Shown: positions 8,223-17,373 of the stretch, in pieces
Layout: every line of letters begins with the position of its first letter
Position numbering within the stretch: position 1 is the first letter of the stretch
Translations under genes and position numbers: made by a program
The notes under the pieces: model-generated
The model's database searches: none
Told to the model about the DNA's origin: nothing
The model's input: only the letters and a program-made list of their open reading frames with translations
NCBI GenBank assembly: GCA_017404335.1
Contig: JAFRCN010000006.1
Location: 62,001 to 126,000 of the forward strand
Length of the DNA: 64,000 nucleotides
Source of the DNA: Candidatus Saccharimonadota bacterium
Lineage (GTDB): Bacteria; Patescibacteriota; Saccharimonadia; Saccharimonadales; Saccharimonadaceae
Direction: 5' to 3'

Positions 8223-8786
8223 ATGAGGAAGCTTAGGGCGGGGTTTACAATAATAGAGGTCGTGTTAGTACTCGCGGTAGCGGGGTTGATATTCTTGGTG
8301 GTTTTTTCGGCGTTGCCGGCAATGCAGGTATCGTCGCGGGATACGCAGAGGCGGGAAAGTATTTCGACTTTGATTTCAAAAATTAAAGATTTTCAGACAA
8401 ACAACCGCGGAGCGTTGCCGAATGGGACTGACGTGACAGTTGTTGGGGATAATATTGAAAAATCAGTAACCTCTGTTGTTAGTGCTTCGGATAGTAGTTG
8501 GGTTGGATTCTATCGGGATTATCTCGGGAAAGCTTATCGAGATCCGCTGGGGTATATGTATAATTTAAAGGTTGTGAAATGTGAAGCGAGAAATGCGGAT
8601 CAAGAGTGTCCAAATACTGATGCGGTCAATGCAAAAAATCAGTTTTTCTCGGATAGAAATTATACAATCGTAGTTGTAACCGGGGCGACCTGTTACGGGG
8701 ATACGGCGGTAGGGACGGCGAGTCCGAGGAAAGTGGCGGCGCTATATAAACTTGAAGGGGCGGGGACGTATTGCCAAGGGACTTAG
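8223..8786 (+). CDS. Type IV pilin-like protein
   Basis: 187 residues with the prepilin motif AGFTIIEVVLVLAVAGLIFL. Cleavage is expected after Gly8, with Glu at +5 and a hydrophobic stalk. The globular domain ends in YKLEGAGTYCQGT with paired Cys, the same C-terminal pattern (YRLEGAGVYCIDDQ) as the pilin at 10273-10893, so they are paralogues. Leader-bearing: TATAAT near 8195, then AAGGAGG before the ATG. It is transcribed divergently from pilD. Confidence 0.9.
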   Translation: MRKLRAGFTIIEVVLVLAVAGLIFLVVFSALPAMQVSSRDTQRRESISTLISKIKDFQTNNRGALPNGTDVTVVGDNIEKSVTSVVSASDSSWVGFYRDYLGKAYRDPLGYMYNLKVVKCEARNADQECPNTDAVNAKNQFFSDRNYTIVVVTGATCYGDTAVGTASPRKVAALYKLEGAGTYCQGT

Positions 8787-8791
8787 GGGGT

Positions 8792-10063
8792 TTATGGCTT
8801 TAGACAGCCGATAGGGACCACATAGGCGCCGTCGGGACGACGGTAAGCGTGTTTCTCTACTCCTACTAATACCAACATGAATTTCGGTTTTTTCTCTTTC
8901 TTTTCGTCGAGATTATTTGATAGGGTTTGCATTTTTTCGATGGCGCTTTCGATTTCTTCTTCGGTGCCGCCGACTTTCATTTGAATGAGGCCATAGTCGC
9001 CGTTTGGTAGGTGGATTACGGCGTCGCATTCTAGACCGTTGCTATCTCTGTATCTAGATACGCGCCCGCCGTGGGCATCCGCGTAGACTCTTAGGTCGCG
9101 GATGCAAAGCGTTTCGAAAATAAAACCGAAAGTTTTTAAATCACTTTTTAGCCCGTCTGGGTCGATACTTAAAGCATTCGTGGCTAGCGAAGGATCAACG
9201 AAATAGCGCGCGTCGGAAGTGCGAATGGCGGTCTTAGAGCGGAGGTTCGGATTCCAGGCGGAGACGTCTTCGATTACGAAGATTTTTTTAAGGGCGTCGT
9301 GGTAGGACGTAATAGTATTAATATTCGGAGAGTCGCCGGTAATTCCGCCCATGTCTTTTTTTATTTCGGTCAGGGCGGCTTGTTCGCCTTGGAATCTAGC
9401 GTAGGAGCGGAGGAGCCTCCTGATATATTCGGGGCTACGCTTAACACCATCTAGCCGAGCTAAATCGGAATTGATGACGCCTTCTAAATAATCGCGCGAG
9501 ATGCTTAGGCTATCTTTTTTATTCTTAATCATTAAGAAAGCCGGGAAACCGCCTCGGCAAGTCACGAAGGCAAGGTCCGAGAACGAGAGAGGGTTTTCTC
9601 CGCTGATTTTTTTATTATTGAAAAGGTCTTTTAGGCTCACTTCGCCGTTCGAATCGCCTGATTCGTAAAGCGACATCGGGCGCATGCGCACCCAGGAGAA
9701 CCGGCCTACGCCGGAATGCTTTATGTTTTGGGAGTTAACGGGGACGGCGGAGCCAGTAAAAATAAATTGGCCCATTTTCCCTCTATCGTCGATTTCGGAG
9801 CGGGCGGCGTCCCAAAGCAAAGGGAGGTTTTGCCATTCGTCTATTAGCCTCGGCGTGGCGCCTTTTAAGAGAGTGTTTAGTCCGCTTAGGGCGAGAATTT
9901 TCGCGTTTTCGAGAGTGTCGGGAGAGCCTAGCTTTAACTCGCTTTTCGAGAGCTCGTGTGCGGTAGTGGTTTTACCGCACCATTTCGGACCTTCTAAAAG
10001 CACCGCGCCGGAAGTGCGAAGCTTTTGTTTGATGACTTGGTCGATGATTCTTGGTTTATACAT
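8792..10063 (-). CDS. AAA-family ATPase with DUF4143 domain
   Basis: 423 residues. Walker A EGPKWCGKTTTAHE near residue 24, Walker B-like TPRLIDEWQNLP near 90, sensor-like FIFTGSAVPV, then a C-terminal DUF4143/PD-(D/E)xK-like region with FGFIFETLCIRDLRVYAD, ECDAVIHLPNGDYGLIQMKVG. The family (AAA_14 plus DUF4143) is common in accessory DNA and has no settled role. The nuclease-like core residues E..D..Q-K are recognisable. It overlaps no neighbour and has no visible partner, and looks like an accessory single-gene unit. Confidence 0.85.
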   Translation of the reverse strand: MYKPRIIDQVIKQKLRTSGAVLLEGPKWCGKTTTAHELSKSELKLGSPDTLENAKILALSGLNTLLKGATPRLIDEWQNLPLLWDAARSEIDDRGKMGQFIFTGSAVPVNSQNIKHSGVGRFSWVRMRPMSLYESGDSNGEVSLKDLFNNKKISGENPLSFSDLAFVTCRGGFPAFLMIKNKKDSLSISRDYLEGVINSDLARLDGVKRSPEYIRRLLRSYARFQGEQAALTEIKKDMGGITGDSPNINTITSYHDALKKIFVIEDVSAWNPNLRSKTAIRTSDARYFVDPSLATNALSIDPDGLKSDLKTFGFIFETLCIRDLRVYADAHGGRVSRYRDSNGLECDAVIHLPNGDYGLIQMKVGGTEEEIESAIEKMQTLSNNLDEKKEKKPKFMLVLVGVEKHAYRRPDGAYVVPIGCLKP

Positions 10064-10120
10064 AATGGCTTTCTTTATTATATATCAATTTAGCATATTT
10101 GTAAAGAATTTTTACAGGGG

Positions 10121-10189
10121 TATTAGTGGAATTGTGGGGGATTTATTAGTGGAAATGTGGGGAGTTTATTAGGAGGATTGTGGATTTTT
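10121..10189. repeat. Three degenerate 23-bp tandem repeats, C-poor strand
   Basis: Units begin at 10121, 10144 and 10167 with TATTAGTGGAATTGTGGGG, TATTAGTGGAAATGTGGGG and TATTAGGAGGATTGTGG. The plus strand has no C across the repeats. They lie upstream of the DUF4143 ATPase (start 10063). Function not evident. Confidence 0.7.
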
Positions 10190-10224
10190 GTTGGATGACT
10201 TAATGTTAGTTTAGCGCGTCTGTC

Positions 10225-10249
10225 AAAAAACTCCCCGGGGGGAGTTTTT
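10225..10249. terminator. Terminator of the pilin gene at 10273-10893
   Basis: AAAAAACTCCCC / GGGGAGTTTTT: perfect hairpin with T runs on both strands. Confidence 0.85.
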
Positions 10250-10272
10250 GATTTGTTTGGCTTGGTTTAGTT

Positions 10273-10893
10273 CTACTGGTCGTCGATGCAGTAAACGCCG
10301 GCGCCTTCCAAGCGATAAAGAATCGCGAAGTGACGACGCTCGGATTTTTTGACATATTCACCATCACACTTACCGCCCGGGACGACAAAGATGGTATGTT
10401 CGGAGAAATAGCCTGTATTAATAGTATAGCCGTTAGTCGCATCGCCAGTTAGAGTTGCGTTTTCGCCACTAACTTTATCCCAGCTTATATTGGCATTTTC
10501 ACCCCAGTTGCTAGTGATTACTAAACTATATGGATTACCGTCTGGATCGGTAAAGCTGTTTACGGTGTTTTCTCCAGCTGCGCCAGAGTTCATATAGTCT
10601 CGAATGAACAAACAGGCAGAGTTTGAATTACAGTTCGTAGGATACGAAGTATTCCCTTTCCATGTGCCTGCCGGAGGAAGATTATTTGCCTTATTGCTGT
10701 TATTGGTTTGATATTGAACGAGCGAGGTATCGACACGAGACATGTCATTACGGCGCTGAGTATCACGCTGGGAACGCTGAAGCGCAGGAAGCGCGACGAA
10801 GACCATGAGGAAGATCAAACCCGCAATCGCGAGAACGAGAACTACCTCAATGATCGTAAAGCCTTGTTTAGAGTTAGTATTATTTTTAGCCAT
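10273..10893 (-). CDS. Type IV pilin (candidate major pilin)
   Basis: 206 residues. Prepilin signal KQGFTIIEVVLVLAIAGLIFL with Gly11 before the cleavage site and Glu at +5. The domain ends in a Cys-containing loop GGKCDGEYVKKSERRHFAILYRLEGAGVYC. It is a paralogue of the pilin at 8223-8786. As a single gene between its own promoter (10951-10979) and a strong terminator, with AAAGGAT before the ATG, it looks like the abundant subunit. That role is an inference. Confidence 0.9.
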   Translation of the reverse strand: MAKNNTNSKQGFTIIEVVLVLAIAGLIFLMVFVALPALQRSQRDTQRRNDMSRVDTSLVQYQTNNSNKANNLPPAGTWKGNTSYPTNCNSNSACLFIRDYMNSGAAGENTVNSFTDPDGNPYSLVITSNWGENANISWDKVSGENATLTGDATNGYTINTGYFSEHTIFVVPGGKCDGEYVKKSERRHFAILYRLEGAGVYCIDDQ

Positions 10894-10950
10894 GCTTTAT
10901 CCTTTCTAGATAGTTTAGCTCGTATATCTAATTGACATACTCTTGTTTTT

Positions 10951-10979
10951 ATAATAAACGATTATTTTAAAAAAAGCAA
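10951..10979 (-). promoter_or_regulatory. Promoter of the candidate major pilin
   Basis: TTGCTT (10979-10974), 17 nt spacer of mostly A/T, TATTAT (10956-10951); leader of about 50 nt to the ATG at 10893. Confidence 0.5.
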
Positions 10980-10990
10980 GAGCTTTTTAC

Positions 10991-11018
10991 AAAAAATACC
11001 CCGCGGGGCGGGGTATTT
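10991..11018. terminator. Terminator of the pyrophosphatase gene
   Basis: AAATACCCCGC / GCGGGGTATTT hairpin, followed on the minus strand by TTTTTTG. Confidence 0.85.
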
Positions 11019-11033
11019 AGGTAGTTAAGGTGC

Positions 11034-13169
11034 TTAGAGAGGAATGATTTGGTAGGCGACGAAGAGGGGGACGAGCATGATAGCGAGCATACCCATAATC
11101 TTTTCGCAGATGTCGACGCAGACAGCGGTAACATCTTTCATCCAGTCGCCGACGGTGTCGGTGTGGGTCGCGGAATCGTGGGCAGCAGTATAGCCTTCGG
11201 TTCCCTGTTCGTAGCCAACGACAAGGTTAGCTTCGTAGCGCTTCTTCGCGTTGTCGGCGAGACCGCCGGCGTTACTCATCAAAATCGCAATAAGTAAACC
11301 AGCGCCATTAACGCCGACCAACGTGCCGCCGAGGGTTTCGGGACCAAAGAGAAAGCCGATCGCTATGGTAGCGAAAACGGGGATGCTGACGGCTTGGACC
11401 ATTCGGCTGATGCCGTTTTCGGTCGAGATCCGAATACACTTATCCGAATCGGGAAGCTTACGGCCGGTTTTAACGTCTTCGTCTTCGAACTGTTTCTCAA
11501 CCTCTTTCGCCATCTTATCGGCGCCGAAAATCGTATAGAGTCCGAGGTTGCCACAGAACAGGGCCATAACACCGATGCCAAGGATGAGTCCGAAAAGAAC
11601 GTTCGGTCTGGAAATATCTAGACCGGTCGCTCCGTAGGACTTCAAGTAGGTGTTAATTTGGGCGAAAACGACGGAAGCTGCGCCGACGATGGCGTAACCT
11701 TTACCCATAGCGGCGGTAGAGTTGCCGGAGGCGTCGTTGATCGCAAGGATTTTGCGAACAATAGGGGGCAAGTTGCAAGCCTCTGCAATACCACCGGCGT
11801 TATCTGAAATCGGACCGAACGCGTCAGCGGAAATCGGTTGAGCAATGAATGAGAACATCCCGAGCGCCATAACGGCTAAGCCGTAGAGTCCGCCGATCCG
11901 GTATGATGTGACCGAACAAATGGCGACAATGATAATCTCCCAAAAACAGGAAATCAGGCCGGCGATAATCGCCATCGAGATGCATAGCCCGGTCTTTCCT
12001 CCCTTCGCCATATCGGCGACACGTATCGCCCACTTACTTTTCACATCGGTAAAGTAGTTGGCGATGAAACCGACGCTAGCGCCGGAAACGATGCCGATCG
12101 CCGAAGCGATGAAGGGCGAAATCCAACTGCCGAATTCGGTCGGCAGATCTAAACCGCTGAACAGCCGACGAGAAGCGATAAAGCTGGTCAACAAGGCGCC
12201 AGCAACAGCAATCCACATCGAAATATTCAGTTGTCGTTCGGGGTCTTCGCTCTTTTTCACGTTGGAAGCAAAGTGAAGACCAATGATACTGCTGATTAAG
12301 CCACCCAGCGCCAAGATGATGATAAAGGCGATCGAGGCTTCGAGTAAGGCGGGGTTATTGCCAAACAAATTAATAGCAGCAACGAGAGCCGTAACTGGAG
12401 TTGCGTTAAAACTTTCGCCGAGGTCGGCTTGGTTGCCGGCGATGTCGCCGACGTTATCGCCGGAAAGATCGGCAAGGACAGCAGGATTTCGCGGATCATC
12501 CTCGTCGAAATGCATGATTGTCTTGCCAATTAAGTCCGCGCCAATATCGGCGGCCTTCGTAAAAATACCGCCAGCGACACGACAAAACATCGCGACGATC
12601 GACCAGCCTAAGCCGTAGGCGGTCGCGCGGGCAGCGACGGGGATGACGATGGCTTTTTGCATCGGGATAATGCTTGAGCCGACGGCGTGCGGGTCGGTTC
12701 CGGAAATTATCAACGTGATAACGAAACCGAGAATGCCCGACCATTGGACGATCTCGCCACAAATCTTACTACCTTTTAGAGTAGTGTTTACGGTTCTCGC
12801 TCCAGCGACGTTCAGGGGCTCATTCATATTCTTATAGGCCGTAGCAGTCGCACGAACATTCGTATAGGTTCCGATACTCATGCCGACGACAACGGCGATG
12901 GTCGTGCAGACCATACCGATAAGAAAGAACAAACCGGCGTATCTCTCGATGATTAGACAGACAATGAACGCGATAATGCAAGAAACTGGCACGATGCGCT
13001 TGTATGCTGTCTTCTCGAAAGTTTCCGCTCCGCTACGGATACGTCTAGCGAGGTGGGACATCTCGGCAGTCCCCTCGTCCATCGCTTTCACGACGCGATA
13101 ACTACGAATGAGGTAGATCGCGACGAGAAAAAGAATTGCGAGGGTTATGCGGTAGACATTAGCCAACAT
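11034..13169 (-). CDS. hppA: Membrane-bound ion-pumping pyrophosphatase
   Basis: 711 residues from the ATG at 13169 (GGAG 8 nt upstream). A GTG nine bases earlier would sit on the Shine-Dalgarno site. It couples pyrophosphate hydrolysis to H+ or Na+ export, with about 16 membrane helices. Substrate-site motifs GADLIGKT, DEDDPRNPAVLADLSGDNVGD and, near the C-terminus, DNAKKRYEA are visible. In the segment GNSTAAMGKGYAI the residue that is Lys in K+-independent enzymes is Ala, which by family knowledge predicts a K+-dependent enzyme. Na+ versus H+ cannot be decided. Probably a main source of ion gradient in a fermentative cell. Confidence 0.93.
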   Translation of the reverse strand: MLANVYRITLAILFLVAIYLIRSYRVVKAMDEGTAEMSHLARRIRSGAETFEKTAYKRIVPVSCIIAFIVCLIIERYAGLFFLIGMVCTTIAVVVGMSIGTYTNVRATATAYKNMNEPLNVAGARTVNTTLKGSKICGEIVQWSGILGFVITLIISGTDPHAVGSSIIPMQKAIVIPVAARATAYGLGWSIVAMFCRVAGGIFTKAADIGADLIGKTIMHFDEDDPRNPAVLADLSGDNVGDIAGNQADLGESFNATPVTALVAAINLFGNNPALLEASIAFIIILALGGLISSIIGLHFASNVKKSEDPERQLNISMWIAVAGALLTSFIASRRLFSGLDLPTEFGSWISPFIASAIGIVSGASVGFIANYFTDVKSKWAIRVADMAKGGKTGLCISMAIIAGLISCFWEIIIVAICSVTSYRIGGLYGLAVMALGMFSFIAQPISADAFGPISDNAGGIAEACNLPPIVRKILAINDASGNSTAAMGKGYAIVGAASVVFAQINTYLKSYGATGLDISRPNVLFGLILGIGVMALFCGNLGLYTIFGADKMAKEVEKQFEDEDVKTGRKLPDSDKCIRISTENGISRMVQAVSIPVFATIAIGFLFGPETLGGTLVGVNGAGLLIAILMSNAGGLADNAKKRYEANLVVGYEQGTEGYTAAHDSATHTDTVGDWMKDVTAVCVDICEKIMGMLAIMLVPLFVAYQIIPL

Positions 13170-13189
13170 AGAGTTCACTCCTTTTCTAA

Positions 13190-13290
13190 TATGTTAAGGT
13201 ACAACTAAGCTTAGGGCTCCAGCCCAGGAAAAAGTGGGCTTTGCCCACGCTATTTTACGTACCCTCCTCGTACGTACGGAATAATAATAC
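13190..13290 (-). promoter_or_regulatory. Structured leader upstream of the pyrophosphatase
   Basis: Between pilC and hppA, the minus strand holds three short hairpins in series: TACGTAC/GTACGTA around an AGGAGG-like loop, GTGGGC-aaa-GCCCAC and GGGCT-gga-AGCCC, with GGTAC/GTACC able to pair outside. TATTAT lies just upstream near 13288. It could be a regulatory leader or another palindromic insertion. Confidence 0.4.
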
Positions 13291-13301
13291 CACTTTTTAG
13301 G

Positions 13302-14507
13302 TTATTTTGCAATGCTGTTGACGAGGGAGTAGATTGGGAGGAGAGTACCGCCGAGAACGACGCCGATGATGCCGGCCATGGCGACCATGAGAATTGGCTC
13401 AATCATGGTTGAGATGGAATTAATTTGTTCATCAAGTTCGTTTTCGTATACACCTGCTGCTTTGCCGAGCATTTCGTCGATTTTACCAGATTCCTCGCCG
13501 ATACTCGCCATTTGGGGGACAAGTGGAAGCATATAATTACGGTCTTTAATGGCTTCGGAAAGAGGTTTGCCACCTTTAATAACTTCGAGAGATTTATTAT
13601 ATTCTTCTTCGACTACGGAATTGCTAACGGCTTCGATGGCAATTTTAATAGAGTCGAGCATCGGGACGCCGGTTGCGAGCATCATCTCGGAGGTACGAGC
13701 AAACCGCGAGACATATAGTTTGCGAAAAAGTCCGCCAAAAATCGGGACGTGGATTTTGAAGGAGTCTTTAACCTTGCGGCCAGAAGGAGTACGCTTAACA
13801 TAGAGATAGATAGCGGTAATCAGAGCAATCAAAACACCACCGACTGCCCACCAGAAATTTGCGAAAAAGTCGGTCATATCAACAAGAAATTGGGAAAGAG
13901 CAGGGAGATCTTCGCCAAGGTCGCGGTAGAGATTTTTAACTTGCGGGACGACAGCAATCATCATAAAAGCGAGAACGGCAATAATAACAACGAGGATAAT
14001 CGCCGGGTAAACGAGGGCGCCTTTAATCTTGCTCATCATGGCGGCGTCTTTTTCTTCCTGGTCGGCGAGGCGCTTCAAGGCTAAATCCAAGGTACCGGAC
14101 ATTTCGCCGGCGCGGATGAGCGCAAGATAAACGCCATTAAAAACATTGGAATGCGCAGAGAAAGATTCGTAGAGACTCTTACCAGCTTCGACGCTAGTTA
14201 GGATTTCTTCGATAATGGCCTTCATTCCTTTAGCTTGGGTCTGGCCAGCGACAGTACGAAGCGAAGTTGCGAGCGGAAGACCGGCACCGATAAGGGTCGA
14301 AAGTTGACGGGTGAACATAATGCGGTCTTTATTCGTGACGCGATTCCCTCGCCCAAAAAGACCAGCACCTTCTTCAGTGATAGATTCGGGAATATAACCT
14401 TGATCAATCAAAAGTCGTCCGGCAGTGCGTTCGTTTTCAGCCTGAATGCTACCCTTTAGAATTTTACCAGATTCTTTGTCTTTGGCCTTATAGTTAAATC
14501 TTTTCAT
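13302..14507 (-). CDS. pilC: Type IV pilus inner-membrane platform protein
   Basis: 401 residues, standard length. Two T2SSF domains, each with membrane helices (VYPAIILVVIIAVLAFMMIAVVP, IEPILMVAMAGIIGVVLGGTLLP) and conserved FTRQLSTLIGAGLPL near residue 68 and RFARTSEMMLATGVPMLDS in the second half. It anchors the assembly ATPases PilB/PilT to the membrane. It is last in the pilM-to-pilC cluster, 1 nt after pilT. Confidence 0.93.
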   Translation of the reverse strand: MKRFNYKAKDKESGKILKGSIQAENERTAGRLLIDQGYIPESITEEGAGLFGRGNRVTNKDRIMFTRQLSTLIGAGLPLATSLRTVAGQTQAKGMKAIIEEILTSVEAGKSLYESFSAHSNVFNGVYLALIRAGEMSGTLDLALKRLADQEEKDAAMMSKIKGALVYPAIILVVIIAVLAFMMIAVVPQVKNLYRDLGEDLPALSQFLVDMTDFFANFWWAVGGVLIALITAIYLYVKRTPSGRKVKDSFKIHVPIFGGLFRKLYVSRFARTSEMMLATGVPMLDSIKIAIEAVSNSVVEEEYNKSLEVIKGGKPLSEAIKDRNYMLPLVPQMASIGEESGKIDEMLGKAAGVYENELDEQINSISTMIEPILMVAMAGIIGVVLGGTLLPIYSLVNSIAK

Positions 14508-14508
14508 T

Positions 14509-15591
14509 TTAACCTCTTACCAACCTGTCTAATTCAGTGATGTCGACAGCATATTCCCGCGCGGAGTCATAGGTAATCACGCCGGTTTGGACAAGCTTCG
14601 CTAAGGTGCGATCCATGGTCTGCATGCCTTGGTCGGCACCAGTCTGGATGGCGGTGTCGATTTGGTGGGTTTTACCGTCGCGAATTAGAGAGCGGATAGC
14701 AGAGTTTGCGACCATAATTTCGGCGGCAACAACACGACCACCACCGATAGCGGGGACTAGACGTTGCGCGCAGATGGCCATAAGCATATTAGCAAGCTGA
14801 GTACGGACTTGAGGCTGCTGGTGTGATGGGAAAACGTCGACCATGCGGTCGATAGACTGAGCAGCGGAATTAGTATGAAGCGTAGCGAAGACAAGGTGAC
14901 CAGTTTCGGCGATAGTAATAGCGGCCTGGATAGTTTCGAGGTCACGCATCTCGCCGATAAGGACTACATCGGGGTCTTCACGGAGAGCGGAGCGAAGCGC
15001 CGCGGCGAAAGAGAAAGTATCATAATGGACTTCGCGCTGGGCGATGACACTACGATTCGACTTATGGGTAAATTCGATTGGATCCTCAATAGTAATAATG
15101 TGGGTGGATTTTTCGCGGTTGATTTTATCGACGAGGGCAGCAAGAGTAGTAGACTTACCCGAGCCGGTTGGACCAGTGACAAGAACGAGACCGCGTGGGA
15201 AGTCGGCGAAAGTTTCGACGATAGCTGGCATACCAAGATCATTGATGGAAAGAATTTTACTCGGAATTAAGCGAAAAGCAGCGGCAAGTTTGCCACGCTC
15301 ATGAAAAGCATTAACACGGAAACGGGCGATATCGCCGAAGGCGAAGGAGTAGTCGAATTCTTTGTCTTTGATTAAGATTTTTTGCTGCTCATCATCAAGA
15401 GTAGCAAAAATTAGATTACGAATAAGGTTGTCATCGAGAGCTGGCAGATTACTAAGCGGAGTTAAGGCTCCGTCAATACGAAGGACAGGCGGAAGTCCGA
15501 CTTGGAGGTGTAAATCAGAAGCATTACGACGGACGCATTCTTCGAGTAAGGTTTCGATCTTTGGTTGTGTCAATTGCCCACTATTTTCCAT
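14509..15591 (-). CDS. pilT: Pilus retraction ATPase
   Basis: 360 residues from the ATG at 15591; TGGTATAAT ends 6 nt upstream, so it has its own leaderless promoter inside the cluster. Hexameric ATPase that depolymerises pili. Visible: Walker A GPTGSGKSTTLA near residue 128, Asp box and His box (ALREDPDVVLIGEMRD, AETGHLVFATLHTNSA), and the PilT-specific AIRSLIRDGK near residue 284. Presence of PilT predicts retractile pili and twitching. Confidence 0.94.
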   Translation of the reverse strand: MENSGQLTQPKIETLLEECVRRNASDLHLQVGLPPVLRIDGALTPLSNLPALDDNLIRNLIFATLDDEQQKILIKDKEFDYSFAFGDIARFRVNAFHERGKLAAAFRLIPSKILSINDLGMPAIVETFADFPRGLVLVTGPTGSGKSTTLAALVDKINREKSTHIITIEDPIEFTHKSNRSVIAQREVHYDTFSFAAALRSALREDPDVVLIGEMRDLETIQAAITIAETGHLVFATLHTNSAAQSIDRMVDVFPSHQQPQVRTQLANMLMAICAQRLVPAIGGGRVVAAEIMVANSAIRSLIRDGKTHQIDTAIQTGADQGMQTMDRTLAKLVQTGVITYDSAREYAVDITELDRLVRG

Positions 15592-15612
15592 AACAATATT
15601 ATACCACAAGCG

Positions 15613-17373
15613 TTATGATAAATCACTAGCCACGCGGTTGACCTCCTCCATTGATGTTAATCCTGATAAGACTTTAAGCATGCCGTCTTGGCGCATAGTG
15701 ACAGTTCCCTTTGATTTTGCGAGACGCATAATTTCGTTGGCGGTAGAATGGGAAATAATTAACTTCTGTATATCTTCGTCGACGGTAATAGTCTCGTAAA
15801 GACCGGCGCGACCAGAATAGCCGCCAGGAGTTTCTTTGGAATTCATGCCTCTTGCGAGCATGTAGTGATCTTCGCTTCTGACCGGGAGACCGGGATAGCC
15901 GAGATCTTCGGATACTTTCGCGACATCTTCTTTTTCTTTGGGCAAGAGATTGCCAATGATTTCGTTGATCCCTTTGGTTTCGATTTCGGAAGATTTATAC
16001 ATTTCACGCTTTTCGGTTAAACGACGAACGAGGCGCTGGCCGATAACGACGTTTAGGGTTGAAGCTAAAAGGAACGGCTCGATGCCCATATCGAGAAGAC
16101 GCGGGAGAATACCGGCGGCGGAATTGGTGTGGAGCGTACTAAAAACGAGATGACCGGTAAGGGCGGCTTGGACGGCGAGACCGGCAGTTTCGGAGTCACG
16201 AATTTCCCCGACCATGACGACGTCGGGGTCTTGACGAAGGATTGAACGGAGACCGGAAGCGAAAGTTAGACCGGCGTCGACGTTGACTTGAATTTGGTTG
16301 ATGCCGTCCATTTTGTACTCGACTGGGTCTTCTAGGGTCACAATGTTGATTTCTTCAGATTTGATTCTTTGGATCAAGGCATAGAGAGTGGTAGACTTAC
16401 CAGAACCAGTAGGACCGGAAGTTAGAATCATGCCGTTTGGTTTTTTGATTCCCTCTAGGACGTCACGAAGGGCGCGGCCGCTCATACCCATTTTTTCGAT
16501 TTCCATACTGACACCTTTTTTGTCGAGAAGGCGAATAACGACTTGCTCGCCCCAGGTAACCGGAGAGATAGCGATACGAAGGTCGATTTCCTTGTCGTCG
16601 ACTAGGACTGTAAATTGACCATCTTGAGGAATGCGGTGTTCATCGATTTTGAGGTTGGATAAAATTTTTACTCTCGAAACGAGCGCCGGAGCAACGGTTT
16701 TGGGAAGTTCCATGATCTTACGAAGAACACCGTCGATACGACAACGAATTATGAGGGAATCCTCGAGAGGCTCGATGTGGATATCGGAAGCTTTGGTCTT
16801 CGCGGCGTAGCTAAGAATCGTCGTGAGGGCTTTACTAATCGGCGAATCCTGAACGATGGTTTTGACGTTGGACTGGGAAGCTTCGGTTTCTTCGTTAGTT
16901 TGCTCGACTGCGTCTTTAACACCAGAAAAATCACCATGGGATTGCTCAAGGACTTCGCGAATGCCGCGTTCGCTAGCCATCCAGACACGAATTGGACGAT
17001 TGACGAGATTGGAAAGGTAGTCGGTAGTTTGGACGTTGGTGGCGTCGAGCATGGCAACGTTTAAGATGCCATCTTTTTCGCCTAGCGGAACTGCCATGAC
17101 ACGCGAGGAGGCCTCAGCAGGAATCGTGAGGAGAACGTCTTGGTCGATAGTAATATTCTTTAGCTCAACATAGGGCACGCCAATAATAGCGGCGGTAGCG
17201 TGAGCGACCATGTCATCGCTAATGATTTTGCGTTTGGTCAGTTCGGCGAGGACTGGTTTGCCGGCGCGCTCGGCGTCAGCTTTAATTGTAAAAACAACAT
17301 TAGAATCAGCCAAGCCTTCATTCAAAAGAAGGCTGATAATTCTCTCTTCAGCTTCTTTGGTCAGAAGAGCCAC
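15613..17373 (-). CDS. pilB: Pilus extension ATPase
   Basis: 586 residues. GspE/PilB N-terminal domain (about 1-150) with KPVLAELTKRKIIS, then the secretion ATPase core: Walker A TSGPTGSGKSTTLYA near residue 320, ILRQDPDVVMVGEIRDSET, TGHLVFSTLHTNSA. The four-Cys zinc motif usual between the core and the C-terminus is missing: the stretch from RLTEKREMYK to YSGRAGLYE has no Cys. It powers pilus polymerisation. The start overlaps the upstream stop by one base. Confidence 0.93.
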   Translation of the reverse strand: MALLTKEAEERIISLLLNEGLADSNVVFTIKADAERAGKPVLAELTKRKIISDDMVAHATAAIIGVPYVELKNITIDQDVLLTIPAEASSRVMAVPLGEKDGILNVAMLDATNVQTTDYLSNLVNRPIRVWMASERGIREVLEQSHGDFSGVKDAVEQTNEETEASQSNVKTIVQDSPISKALTTILSYAAKTKASDIHIEPLEDSLIIRCRIDGVLRKIMELPKTVAPALVSRVKILSNLKIDEHRIPQDGQFTVLVDDKEIDLRIAISPVTWGEQVVIRLLDKKGVSMEIEKMGMSGRALRDVLEGIKKPNGMILTSGPTGSGKSTTLYALIQRIKSEEINIVTLEDPVEYKMDGINQIQVNVDAGLTFASGLRSILRQDPDVVMVGEIRDSETAGLAVQAALTGHLVFSTLHTNSAAGILPRLLDMGIEPFLLASTLNVVIGQRLVRRLTEKREMYKSSEIETKGINEIIGNLLPKEKEDVAKVSEDLGYPGLPVRSEDHYMLARGMNSKETPGGYSGRAGLYETITVDEDIQKLIISHSTANEIMRLAKSKGTVTMRQDGMLKVLSGLTSMEEVNRVASDLS

